Assembly (NCBI RefSeq): GCF_049309525.1
Contig: NC_133366.1
Location: 19,397,412 to 19,461,411, forward strand
DNA from: Garra rufa
Taxonomy: Eukaryota > Chordata > Actinopteri > Cypriniformes > Cyprinidae
Reading direction: 5' to 3'
Length of the DNA: 64,000 bases
Shown here: positions 10,830 through 23,600 of the stretch, piece after piece
How the letters are laid out: every line of letters starts with the position of its first letter
How positions within the stretch are numbered: position 1 is the stretch's first letter
Program-made: the position numbers and the translations under genes
The notes under the pieces: model-generated
Databases searched by the model: none
The model's input: only the letters and a program-made list of their open reading frames with translations
Told to the model about the DNA's origin: nothing

Positions 10830-11846
10830 ATTTTCATGGAAATTTTATTGAGAAAAAAGTGTCAGAGCTTCTCTCCACTCGCAATATCAAACAAATCCAG
10901 TTAGAAAAAAAAGTCATCCTTGAGTAAGTAAATTAAGATAATGTATCATGTTCTCATGGCCTAAAAAAATTATTTCTTCAGACCAACCTACTTTATTTTG
11001 GTGCATTTTTAAATGAAATATGAGAAATGTTTTTTGCAGTTTACCCAAATGTAGAGATTGTGATCTCAAGGGTCCCACAGACCATTAAAAGCTCTTAATT
11101 TCCCGTCTAATATGATGACTATTTAATTTTTGCCATTGTTTTGATTGCGTAATGTAGTATCCAGGATTGAAAGTTTACCCCACAACTGTCAATTGTATAT
11201 AAACACACTTAACCACCATGAATGTAAGCATTCTATTAGAAAGAGACCTGACTTAATCTGCAGGTTTGAGAGCACAAAACAACCCCCTTAGGGACTGTGT
11301 AATTTTTGTGTGTGTCCAGAATAGTTAGCATAGGTTTAGTGACAATGACATAAATTGTAAACCAAGTATGAAAAATGTCTAATGTTTTTATGTTATTAGA
11401 TTTTTAACAAAAATTTAATTTGTACCAAAGAGGCGTTGCCCCCATGGATGGGGTAAAATGCCCCCAGTCTGACAAAGCATTTTGATTTGCACATTTACAG
11501 CAAACTCAAAGTAAAGGCAGTTTTAGCTTAAAATGAAAAATAATATAGTCAATAATTATGAATTACAAAATTTGAATAGCCTACTTAAAAAAATATTGTT
11601 ATATTTGATGCTAACTGGCTAGTTAACTAGCTACCTGATTATAACTTGAGGTAATTTAAAAAAATAAAGTCCAAATATTTTTATTGAACCAACTAGTTAG
11701 AATACATTTGATGGAAACAGAATTATTAGGTAATATGATCGAATTTTGTCTGTCTAATCATGAATATTAACCTTGCATTTAGTGTTTAATATGCTGCAAA
11801 ATGTTAACATTATTTTTTTTCTCTATCTTCCACTCCTCACCTCCAG
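10830..11846. other. Spacer between copy A and the plus-strand relic
   Basis: No open gene. Positions about 11145-11200 (GTAGTATCCAGGATT and CCCCACAACTGTCAATTGT) match the complement of the 3' flank of copy F near 57360-57410. This looks like the downstream flank of a lost plus-strand VWA7-like copy. Confidence 0.5.
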
Positions 11847-12245
11847 ATCAACAGCAAACTGACAACTACTGTCCAGAGAGCCTGCTCAAATGCATATTCT
11901 TCCCTCTTAAATATATCCACTTTCAAGCCTTTCTTCAGTATGAGACCTTTCAAAACCTGTATGGTTTTTCCATTTTTTTTCCCCCTAGGGAGTCAAAAGA
12001 AGCATTTTAGAAAAATGTACAGACTGTCCGTTTTTCATGCAGTTAAAGGGAATAGGGTGAACTATCTTTATATTCATTTTTATATCTCTCTCTCTTTAGG
12101 TTGATGGACCTGACTCAGACTTCAGCTCTGGCTTTTGTATTTGACATCACAGTTTGTCTTATTACATTGAAGTGTTCATGTAGACAACAGGAGAGGAACA
12201 TCAGTGGAACTTTCAGAATACATTCTAGTCCCAGTTAATGGCCAG
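11847..12245 (+). pseudogene. VWA7-like relic on the plus strand (pieces of exons 2, 5 and 6)
   Basis: After a CTCCAG acceptor, bases 11847 to about 11895 encode INSKLTTTVQRACSNA, matching the start of family exon 2. The sequence then jumps to the last bases of exon 5, ending at 11937 before a GTATGAG donor. The following intron resembles intron 5 of copy A. Exon 6 starts at 12100 (LMDLTQTSALAFVFDIT) but is internally deleted, so the frame breaks inside the VWA metal-site region; it ends near 12245. The similarity to copy A (VFDIT in both) shows it belongs to the same older subgroup, in opposite orientation. It lies upstream of copy B, just as minus-strand relics lie upstream of C and D. Non-functional. 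Confidence 0.75.
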
Positions 12246-14449
12246 GTCTATTATGCTTTAAAAATAAAATATTTTTATTAAATAAGATTGTTTCATAGAC
12301 ACTGCTGTATAAATGCTCTATGCAGAGCCTCACCTTCATATTTGATGCACTGTGCAAATTGGTGTAAACCCATCTATAAGAACCGTTAATACTGCATATA
12401 CATGCTTAGATAAGGAATTAAACATATTGAATGGCTTCAGAAGACTTGGAATGCGACACAACTTTTATACTGCTTTTTTATGGTCAGGTTTTGCAATGAA
12501 TACCTGTGGGTGTACTTTTACTGTTCAGAAGTGGATAGGTTTAGGGTAGGGGTGGGGTTGTGTGCTCCAATGAAAATATAAATTTATAATGTGACGAGTT
12601 AGGAGCGAGAACATTTTGAGAAATGACTGTTTAATGACAGTTCTGGGGTAAACTGTCAATTATACAACAATACATAATCTAAACAACAACAAATATTCAG
12701 TGGTCAGCATATTAGACAGGATCATTAATAATCATCATCCTGATTATTATGAATTGTCTTCGCTTTGAATTGTCCCTACCAGCCGTTTGTTGAAGGCCAT
12801 AAAAAGCGAGTTCTGTAAAAGTCAATTTCTCCCTTTGCATTGAACTTTGAGCGTTGTAACGTTGCAGATGTCATTTATGACCAAACAGCCACATTACACA
12901 CTAACTAAAGTTAAAAAGGTGAATTTCTAGTTTCAGGCGGATACTGTGGTGTCAAAGAGTACTGTAGGAATGTGGATCTACTTTCCAGCCCCAATTATTC
13001 TTTGTCTTATTTGGTATTAAAAGTGTTTTGTGGTTTGTTTGTAAGAACCATGCAGAATCTTTCTAAGACCATGCAGAAAGTTAAACTTTCCAGGCCAAGC
13101 TTCTTTCTTTTATCGACACAGTGTCATTTTATTTGAGGTCTAAGGGCCGACCAACATGTCCTAATTTTGGAGGCATGTTCCTGGGTCAGCATGTCTTATT
13201 GGTCCTGGAACAACAATCCTGTCAATTTATAAGCCGAACTCTAATCAACCTAACCATTAAACTAGGGGGCAGTTGAAAAATAATAGCAATGGTAAGCCTA
13301 AGTCTAACATTAGTCCTTACACCTGATTGGTTGTCAGAAATGTTATTACAGGACTAACAAGGACCTGGAGTTTTTGATCTTACACTAATATTGTTCAAAA
13401 TATCAATTGAAACAAGTTCTGGTGAAGTTTGGTACAGGGAAAGTAAGCTACATTTTGTTACAGGTGATTGTAGTTGTCAAAGAAACTGAGGTGAGTTTGC
13501 TAAGGATAGATCAAACACAAGGTGAATATAATTTAACAACTGCTACGCAAGGAAGTAAATTTTCTTCCTTACTGACATTTTTACAGCCATACACATTTAC
13601 AGAAAGGCATATGGTTTATGCAGTCTCTCATTCATATTAAACGTATGTGACATAAGGCAGTGTCCAAACTCAAAATCTGCGAAAAGGTAATTGTCTACTT
13701 GAACACTTTTTTATTTATAATCTTTCTCTAATTGTATATGTAATATTTTGTGAGTAATTTTTAGTCGAAGATTAACAAAGGTAACTGCTTAATTTTTTTC
13801 ACTGTAGACAAAACCGTTTTTTTGTTTGTTTATTTATTTATTGGAAAAAAATTTAGATTTTGGACCATTTGACGTCTGTTAAATACATTAAAATGTGATT
13901 TATTCCCGTGATCAAAGCTAAATTTTCAGCATTATTATACTCCAGTATACTTAGTGTCACATGATACCTTAGAAACTTTATTATTATTATTATTACTATT
14001 ATCATCATCATCAGTTTTGAAATCAAAGGAATAAATTACATTTTAAAATATATTCATTTAATTCACATTTCATTAACATTCATTCACATTTAAAAATTTT
14101 ACTGTTTTTGCTGTATTTTGGATCAAATAAATGCAGGCTGGGTAAGAGACTTCTTAAAAAAACATTAAAATCTTACTGTTTAAAAACGTTTCACTGGTAG
14201 TGTATTTAAAAAATACATATAATTTAGTTTTCTCAAAAATATATATATTTTTTAAGTGAAAACTTTACTGGCACATACATACACACATCAAAATTTACAG
14301 TTTTACTCCTATCTGTATTCTAAAGGTTTTCACAGAGGGCTTTGTTAATATATTATTCACCTTATTTTATTTTTAAAAACCTAATTAATTTTTGTTATTG
14401 TTGTTTGCTTTTGTTTGTTTCTGGTTTTTTGACAGTTTTTCCAGATTTA
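12246..14449. other. Upstream flank of copy B
   Basis: Apart from the candidate first exon at 13407-13490, this is AT-rich non-coding sequence with a short (ATT)n-like run near 13980. No coding exon was recognised. Confidence 0.5.
13407..13490 (+). other. Candidate 5' non-coding exon of copy B
   Basis: This block, ending in AACTGAG before GTGAGT, is conserved at the same relative place upstream of copy C (minus, about 40655-40575, ending AAAGAG before GTGAGT) and, with a changed donor, upstream of D (about 52890-52802). In each copy a CCACAG acceptor lies shortly before the start codon (17251-17256 in B). A first untranslated exon spliced onto the ATG exon is the simplest explanation. No transcript evidence was available. 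Confidence 0.4.
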
Positions 14450-14855
14450 CAGGTGCATCTCAATAAATTAGAATGTCATGGAAAATTCATTTATTTAAGT
14501 AATTCAATTCAAATTGTGAAACTTGTGTATTAAATTCAATGCACACAGACTGAAGTAGTTTAAGTCTTTGTTTTTTTTTAATTGTGATGATTTGTCTCAC
14601 ATTTCACAAAAACCCACCAATTCACTCAACAAATTAGAATACTTCATAAGACCAATAAAATAAAATAAAAAACATTTTTAGTGAATTGTTGGCCTTCTGG
14701 AAAGTTTGTTCATTTACTTTATGTGTACTTAATACTTGGTAGGGGCTCCTTTTGCTTTAATTGCTGCCTCAATTCGGCGTGGCATGGAGGTGATCAATCT
14801 GTGGCACTGCTGAGGTGGTATGGAAGCCCAGGTTTCTTTGACAGTGACCTTCAGC

Positions 14856-15311
14856 TCATCTGCATTTTTTGGTCTCTTGTTTCTCGTTTTCTTCTGGACA
14901 ATACCCCATAGATTGCGCTCTAAAATTTCTTGTTAAACGGGTGCACAGTGGACCAACACCAGCAGATGACATTGCACCCCAAATCATCACAGACTGTGGA
15001 AACTTAACACTGGACTTCAAGCAACTTGGGCTATTAGCTTCTCCACCCGTCCTCCAGACTCTAGGACCTTGGTTTCCAAATAAAATACAAAACTTGCTCT
15101 CATCTGAAAAGAGGACTTTGGACCACTGGGCAACAGTCCATTTCTTGTTCTCCTTAGTCCAGGTAAGATGCCTCTGACTTTGTCTATGGTTCAGAAATGG
15201 CTTAACAAGAGGAATACGACAACTGTAGCCAAATTCCTTGATACATCTGTGTGTGGTGGCTCTTGATGCTTTGATCCCTAGCTGTCTCAGTCCATTCCTT
15301 GTGAAGTTCAC
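14856..15311 (-). pseudogene. Tc1-like transposase fragment
   Basis: The open stretch shows the features of a Tc1 DDE transposase: an HTH-linked start region (ASRATTHRCIKEFGYSCRI), the first catalytic Asp in VLFSDESKF, and the second-Asp region degraded (VMIWGAMSSAGVGPL). It runs out of frame before the third catalytic residue. Upstream coding sequence continues to about 15540 with breaks, where the nested MITE begins. Inactive. Confidence 0.75.
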
Positions 15312-15554
15312 CCAAATTCTTGAATTTTGCTTGACAAGCCTCTCAAGGCTGCGGTTCTCACAGTAGGTTGTGCATATTTTTCTTCCACACTTTTTCCTTC
15401 AACTCAACTTTCTGTTAACATGCTTGGATACAGCACTCTGTGAACAGCCAGCTTATTTGGCAATGAATGTTTGTGGCTTACCCTCCTTGTGAAGGATGTC
15501 AATGATTGCCAACTTTCAGATCAGCAGTCTTTCCCATGATTGTGTAGCCTAGTG

Positions 15555-16456
15555 CAGTGGTTCTCAATCCTGGTCCTGGGGGACCCCTGCTCTGCACATT
15601 TTGCATGTCTCCCTTATTTAACACACCTGATTGAGATCATCAGCTCATTAGTAGAGATCCATGAACTGAACTAACAAGCTGAAGATCTCAATCAGGTGTG
15701 TTAAATAATGCAGAGTTCAGACTGCATGATTTTAGCCCCGATTTTGACTCGCTGACAGGTTTTGAGAAATCGCCGACAAATGCCCGAAATCACAGGCAAA
15801 TCGGTGCTCGTTTACGCGAGTGACAATCACACAGTGTGAACTATCAAAGACGCGATCTGAGAGAATCGCCGACGTGTCGCCGACACCCGTGAGATATTTG
15901 GCGTGCTAAATATCTGGACCTGTCGGTGATTCAAAATCATGCCGTGTGAAAGGTGATCTGACTGAAAATCACATCAGCGATTACCTACAGCCAATGAGAC
16001 AGCAACATCCAGGCCAGCGGGAAGTTGGGGGAGGAGTTACGAGGTATAGACCACAATATCAACAAGCATAGTTTCGGCTTATTTTCTTTTCTTTTCGCTG
16101 CAAATGAGTGCACATGCAATTTGTATGACAAGCTTCTTGCGGGCTGCCATTTTTTTTAATAATAATCCCAGTCTCACGTGAGAACTTGCATGCCTGACCT
16201 CGCGTTGTTTCCATGTCACTTCTCGCGTGTGTTTGGTTGTGAGTCGTAGTTTGCGGACCGGGACAAAGTTGTAAAGTCATGCAGTGTGAAACCCCCTGTC
16301 GCCGATCCATTGTGCAGTGTGAACACAGCAGCGACAGAATGCTACCCCAGATAGTCATTCAGTGTGAAAACATTTGTTACGCGATTGCTTTGAAAATCGT
16401 GCAGTCTGAACTCGGCATAAGAGAGACATGCAAATGACCATGATTGAGAACCACTG
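15555..16456. mobile_element. hAT-type MITE (CAGTGGTTCTCAA family) with nested insert
   Basis: Ends CAGTGGTTCTCAATCCTGGT and its inverse, flanked by GCCTAGTG / CCCTAGTG. The uninterrupted 212-bp member of the family is at 35758-35969. The insert at 15709-16417 splits it. Confidence 0.8.
15709..16417. mobile_element. PIF/Harbinger-type element nested in the MITE
   Basis: Ends TGCAGAGTTCAGACTGCA and its inverse (TGCAGTCTGAACTCGGCA), flanked by TAA on both sides (15706-15708 and 16418-16420). The 709-bp interior has no complete gene. Confidence 0.75.
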
Positions 16457-16995
16457 CCCTAGTGAACCAAACTGGAAGACCATTTTGAAGGCTCAGGAAA
16501 CATTTGTTTTGAGTTGATTAGCTAATTGGTATGTCATCATATTCTAATTTGTTGAGATAGTGAATTGGTGGGTTCTTGTTAAATGTGAGCCAAATCATCA
16601 CAATAAAAAGAACCAAAGACTTAAACTACTTCAGTCTGTGTGCATTGAATTTATTTAATACACGGGTTTCACAATTTGAGTTGAATTACTGAAATAAATG
16701 AACTTTTCCACGACATTCTAATTTATTGAGATGCACCTGTAAGTAATGATAAAAAGAGATATCCAAAATCCCCTCTGTACTTTTTATTTTCATATGTCAA
16801 CAAAATGAAGCAAAAACTTTTAACCTTTATTTTGGCTTTATCCAGAGATTTCTAATCTGGAAATGTATGTGAATGTTTGCATATTTAATTGGATAATGCA
16901 ATAACATTTCAGAAAATGTATAATATGTTTTTCCCACAATTATTGATGTAATCAGTAAACTATATGGTGGTTTTAATTCGTTTTTATTTTCTTGA

Positions 16996-17215
16996 CTAGT
17001 AAGGGTTGAGGCAAAAAGGGAAACAGCTGTCAATCAATATACGGTAGTCTATTTTTTGTCACACTCTGCAACAATAATTACTATTTTTGCATTATTGTAA
17101 GGGGTATGTTTAAGGTTGGGCTAGGTGTAGACATTAATAAAACACAATCTAATAGGTCTACAAATTTTATTGTTAGTTTTTGGTCGGAGCTGTTTCCCTT
17201 TTAGCCAAAACCACT
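16996..17215. mobile_element. Small inverted-terminus element just upstream of copy B
   Basis: AAAAGGGAAACAGCT occurs inverted at the two ends. The middle (GGTGTAGACATTAATAAAACA) resembles part of the palindrome at 25106-26858, so both carry the same repeat family. It ends about 35 bases before the acceptor of the start-codon exon. Confidence 0.5.
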
Positions 17216-17274
17216 TGTAAGAGACTAAAATTTAAAACTATGAATTTCCCCACAGCACCATCTTGTGGACAGCC

Positions 17275-20200
17275 ATGGTTTCACAGGTTGTAGTGTCTGT
17301 ATTTCTCCTCTGTGGGACACTGTTTCAATCTCTGCAAGTGGCAGCATTCAAACCTCTCTTTCAGGGTGGCTCCCTCACCCATCGAGAAATCACTCAGATG
17401 GCCATCCTCCGCAAGACAGCAGAAGTGTGTCGTGACATAGCCATCTCCCAAGGCCGCGACTTCACACTGCCTGTAAGACAAAGAGTGATCCAAATTCCAA
17501 TAGAATTAAAAAGAATTAGCTATTTGGATTCATGCAAACTATTAAATGGCTATTTTGAGCTACAAAAGGGTTGTGATTAATATTCCTTGAAAAGACTTAA
17601 CAGATAATTTGGATTGAAAACTAAACTAAAAATTGAAAAACAGAGGGAACTCAAGTAAAAAAAAAAATGAATTAATAATAATAATATTCTCCTCTTTCCT
17701 CTCATTATCTTCAGATAAACAACGGATTGACTCCATCTGCTGTTCAAAAAGCCTGCTCAACATCTTCTGCTTCATCTTCTGCCCTCTCTTCCCTCAGTTT
17801 TTATTCAGCTATAACAGAAACGTATCTAAGCAATGCAGCTGTAGATGTAGCTTTCGCGCTGAGTGAGGCACATCACGTAGATAACGAGGCTTTCCGTGAG
17901 GGCCGGGATCTCATTACCAAAGGCGTGGCTGCAGTAAAGGCCAGCGTGCAGCAGGGGAGCTATATCTCTGCTCGTATCACACTGGGGGCTCTATGTCACA
18001 CTTTACAGGTATGTTATGAATAGGGATGCACCGATACCAATTTTTTCCCAGAACGAATCCAGTATTGATACTTTAATTTGAGTACCAATGCCTTGTATTG
18101 GTAATTTTGGCTACTGAAACCAAAATAATATCAATCATGTTAATTGGCTTCATTTAGCAAACTGGTATTTCCCTTCAGTTATTTTCACACTTTTATTATA
18201 CAAGTGTTTGTTACTTCCCCTGTTCATTTTATAGCTTAATTTAATAGTACAGAGCACATTAGAGCTGCACGGCAAATGTAATCACAAGACGTTTTCCTTT
18301 AATAATAGGCTACAGGGAATCACTCATCATCCACCTTTTTCTTAATGTAAGAGTGGATGCGGGCATTTGTAAATTTTATGTTTCTGCCTTCCGGTCTCAT
18401 CCGCATCCAGCCATTTTTAGCTGTACAAAACAGCCATTTTTGCTGCTTGATATTGCAAACTGGTCTGTCTTCCCATAATATTAAATATACATAATAATGT
18501 AATACCATATTATAAAACGGCTAGTTCCATTCCTCAATTCTGATTGGTCAGCAGCTGTGTCATATTCATGATACGGCACTGCTATGCCCGTTTCACTCAA
18601 CGGTTTTGTGTATCATTGAACCTCCTTAGCAACCACCCTTAGCAACGTAAACAAAGCTTTAGCAGTTAGGGACTACTTTTTACAGCGGAAGGCAGTTAAT
18701 GATTTTACTTTATGAAAACGTACAACCTAATATATATATAAATTAATATATATTTTTGATATTAATATTTTTATTGTGTGGTAACCGTTTTATAAACGTC
18801 GTGCCTAACAACGCCCTTCAGCTGTGATTTATTCACGATACAGCATGGCCTCTCGTACCTTATTGCTTAAATATATGAATGTATTATCTTAATTATAAAG
18901 ACTGGTTTGTAGTGCAAACAATTTTACTGTTTACTTCACGTTGTTATTCTTCTTGCTATTCACCTATAGTGGACAGTGAACCAAAAGTCTCACCCATAGG
19001 CTTATTTCGGCGTTGAAGAAAAAAGGTGGAATCTTCCCTTATGAAAATTAACCATGGTTTTATTGTAGTAAAAGTGTAGTAACCATGGGATTTTGGGGTA
19101 TTGAAATACCGTTTGTATAACCAGTTTTACTACAAATGCCATGGTTAAACTATGGTTAGTGTAGCAAAACAATGGTTAATTTGCATTTACCATGGTTTAA
19201 CTAACCATGTTTTTTTATTCTATTTGTAGTAAAACTATGGTTAATTTTCATAAGGGTTGTAACAGCAATGAACATATTTTTAAAAATATAAGTCACATGT
19301 ATTTATCATCTGAAACGTCCTGCGACTTAGGTTAAACCACAATATAATGATCATTTAAAAAAATATATATATATATATATATTATTTTTGCTTATGTAGC
19401 AAATTGCTAATTTTGATGACAATACAGTGTTTTCACAATGGGTCATCAATCGGCCATACTGGCGGCACTGAATGTAAGCAATTTAGCTGATTCTAGCTGC
19501 TGGAAATGATCAATTATTGTTATGTTTTGGGCTGTACTAATCAGTCGGATTTGCAAAAATATGTGTTATACAAATATTAACTTTTTAACAAGTCTAATCA
19601 AATCAAGGAGAAGAGTGCAAAAAACTGTCTGGGGAAAAAAAAGGCATTTGTGGTTGGCCAAACTGAACCACGATTACCAGGGCAAGAATCTTAAACAGCA
19701 TTTATGTTTGTTCTTATCATTTCCGGTCTGGTAGGTGAAATATTAGGCTAATATCTTAATTAATACTGCTCATATGAATCTTTACTAACTTTAGTTTGTC
19801 AAAATATTGCACCCTTTCTTGCTAAGTCCTTCTCTATAGACCATTTCAAGGATGTAAACAATAACAAGCGCGTTGGAACGTTACTGCGCATGTCCGGTCC
19901 TGAAACATTTCCGGTAGCGCTATTTCTCCGATCTGTCAATACGAACACATTCTTTTAAAATCTAGCGAAAAAGCTAGTTAAGGTAAAAAAGCTGCTCATT
20001 AACTAATCGATGCTGCGTGCGTGTACACGGGAGATTGCTAAAAGCATATCACATGAACGGAAATATTGTGAACATTTATTCGTACAATGGATGTCATCAG
20101 TCTGAAGCAAGCAGTGCAACTTACTTCATGTTTTGTTCCCAAGATATCCGGAGGTTGTTCGTGATTAATTTACTTGCATTGCGTGGTCAGTCTGTATTTC

Positions 20201-20556
20201 TGTTTAAATATTTGTTTTCATTAGTACATTACTTTTCACAATACATATCGTTCCAAACAACGCTAAATGTATGCTATTAAACTAAGCGCTCGATGCTATT
20301 ATTACGTGTTGAATTCATTTCAACATGTGTTCAACGTTAGTTTGGTCAAGTTTGTTGCTGTGGAACAGTGCAAATGGAGGGTATGAATGCTCCGAGTCAT
20401 CATGTGATCACAAATAAACAAGATTGTCGCAATTCAATGCTGGCTAACGTGTTTTACATAAACCTGTATATCTGCAGATTAATAAACGCACACACAAACA
20501 CACATAAAGCATTCATATATGTTTTTATGCACGTATTTACTGTTCACACCCACACA

Positions 20557-20625
<69 letters not shown>

Positions 20626-23600
20626 TGTGAAAATGAATACTGGTGTAATGTAAAGGCTGATGCTAATTCAGCTTTGCACAACATATTTTTTATAATAGAA
20701 ATCATTTAAATAATTAATCATGTTAATAAACATAAAATACTTATTTCAAAAACATAAAAAAAACTACTTTGTCCAAACTTTTGACCAGTACTGTATATAA
20801 ACAAAAAGCATTCTCTCACTTTCAACTGTTTTTATTTCCAGCACATGTATTGATATGTAAATATTTGTATGAACATAAAATGCTTCAACAAATGAAACAA
20901 CAACAACTGAAACAACATTTGAACTGAAATGGAGTACAAAGGGGGAACAAATATCAAAAGCAGCAGTCTGTATCTGGCCTGGTCATCAGTCGCTTTAAGT
21001 ACTACACTAAATTACTGAATACTACACTCAAGTTCTCAAACACATCTGGGTGTTGATATGGTCAGATGTGGTTTGTCACTGCAGGATGATCAGCTGTCCT
21101 TGGGTGTCTACAGATGATGGCTCTCCTTACACTGCCTTCTCAGATTTGGTGACCCTTCTGTATTTCTGCAACTGTTTACATCAGTTTAGAATACTTTCTA
21201 GAAAACAAAACAAAGGATATTAGCCATCATTATGAAAATGTATATAACATTTAACCAATTCTATGGGAATTACAGGGAGCTAACAAATTTCAGTATTACA
21301 CTGTATTGTCAGATTTAGTGACCCTGCTGCATATTTACAACTGCTTACATCAAAATGCTTCCTAGACTAAGAAACAAATGATATTAGAAATCACCTGTAT
21401 AAATTTTGTTTACATTATATAAGGATAAAAGTAGAAAAACAATTATTTAATATAATGCACACAATATAAAAAAATAATAATGCTATTATTGCTTAATACG
21501 TCAGTACATCTTGGAATTAACATTACCAAAGCTTAAGTGATGGAAAATAATATTTACCATAAACATTACGTTTTGTAAACTACTGCCGTTAACTGTTACA
21601 CAATACAACATTCACGTACTTTCATGTTACTCACTGCATTTGTCAACTGACAAAATAACTAGACGACTAATATGAATTTAACCCACATAACACTTAGCAA
21701 TAAAACAGAAATAAAAAACTTGCCTTTTTTCATTAACGTTACACACGAAAGCTAGATGCATATGTAAACAATGACAAAATGCTACTTTAAATTATGCAGC
21801 ATCATACTTGAAGAGTTAACGTAAAGAAATACAAATAAACCGATTAATTAAAAACGATATTTACTTGCCTGAATCGAAATGTGCGCTGTATATCCTAGAG
21901 TTGCTTGTTGTTATCCAGCCTTCTCCTTCACTGCCGCAACACGGGTACGTTTCGCGGAAATCTACCGTTAAACACGTCTCAGAATGTTAGTACCACCCCA
22001 GAGGGAGCACACAACCACCGAACGACAAGGATCTAATTTTAATTTAGACATTTAAGCAGGATGTTTGTATATATATGACCGCAATCCCACTGTTCATAAA
22101 GCGCTTCTCGCCATTGTTTTGAATGCACTGGATCACTAACCGGAAACGTCCTGGGACCAACGACGTCACTTCCTTAAGCCACCGAATAGCGCTTGAAATG
22201 GTCTATAAGATTAAGCAGCTTCCACACATTTTTGGTCCACAGACTGAGTATGCCTGTCACGTTTATTCAACATTGAAACAAAAAGAACACAAGAAATGCA
22301 TTCATTAAAATAATATAAGGTGAATAATACATTTAATTTCATAAAATGAAATCATTATCTTCATTTTTTTTCATGAACACTATGTTGTGGTTTGTGTGCA
22401 GGATTTTTATAGCCACAGTAATTGGGTGGAACTGGGAAGCACTGCTCCTTTTAGCACACTGATCAAACCTGAGCTTCTTCTCAACAATATAGCAGGTACA
22501 ACAAAATACAATTACCCCATTCTAAAATTTCCACATCCCCTGTGTTTAAAAAATAGTTTTGCCACAATATGAATATGGCATAAATGTGCACACTTTTTTC
22601 TTTATATCTTATCTATGTGTCTAGACCCCAGCACACCAACATGCAAAAGCAGCTGCATTGGGCCAAACTGTGCTGATAACATTCTCCCAGAAATACTGCT
22701 GCATAAGAAATTAACCTCAGGATATTTCAGTATTTTGCTGCAAGACATCCGACTGGCTACAGGCGACCAGGCTTTTCTTCGGTGTGAGACCTTTCTTTTA
22801 CATCACACAGGGCCAGATTTACTAAACAGGGCAAATTAGCGTTAGAGTGCAATTCCATAAAAGTGCCAATAGAAGGGGAAAATTCTGCGTGTGATTTACT
22901 GACAATGCACACATTAAGTTGATATGATTCTTTAGGGTCTTAAGGAAACATCTATAAGATACTTTGGTTAAAATTTCACAATGGTAGTGTAAAATAACAA
23001 ATTTTTCACCTTGTCAAAAACAGCTCTGTTCACAGAGACCCGTTTCGGTGCATGTCTCTTTAAATGCTACCCTGTCCTTCTCTTCCGTGGGGTGACGAGC
23101 AGTTCTCTAGGACTGTTAACTTTAGCTGCATTCGTCACGGAACTTGTTGGTCTCGCGTAGCTAGACCTTCAGACTGACGGCTGAAGGTCTGGAATTCATG
23201 GAAGCTTTAATTGGCCAAGGCCCACCCATAAGGCCGTTTGACCGACATGTCAAACAACCAATCACAGTTCGTTTCGTTCAGGGTCACGTTTCGGGGCGTG
23301 AAAATGCCCCCACAACAACAGACTGGCGTGCAACAAGTCAGGTGCAGTCACTGAAATAAACAGCATTGAAAGTTAAATAAGAAGAGGGAGAACAAGCAGT
23401 AAGTCAGTAATTTGTTCGCGAACGTTGTATAACAACAATGGCATCTGCATAAGCACCTCTTAACAAAACACAAGAGTAAATCAGTCGGCGGTTTGTTTCC
23501 CAGTGGACCGAAAATAAACGCGACACTCGCGTCAACCGGAAATCCGATCAAATTCAACTAATCAGATGACGACTTCGACATTCCTGAAGTGTTTCCAGTT

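Larger units (their letters stand above)
14450..16739. mobile_element. Tc1-like transposon with about 200-bp inverted termini
   Basis: Starts CAGGTGCATCTCAATAAAT and ends with the inverse, flanked by TA at 14448-14449 and 16740-16741. The termini match for roughly 200 bp. It carries a broken transposase (minus strand) and a nested MITE pair at 15555-16456. It lies in the upstream flank of copy B. Confidence 0.85.

Noticed and set aside
14869..15177. Plus-strand open frame of 102 codons
   Set aside because: Shadow of the Tc1 transposase, which is read on the minus strand.
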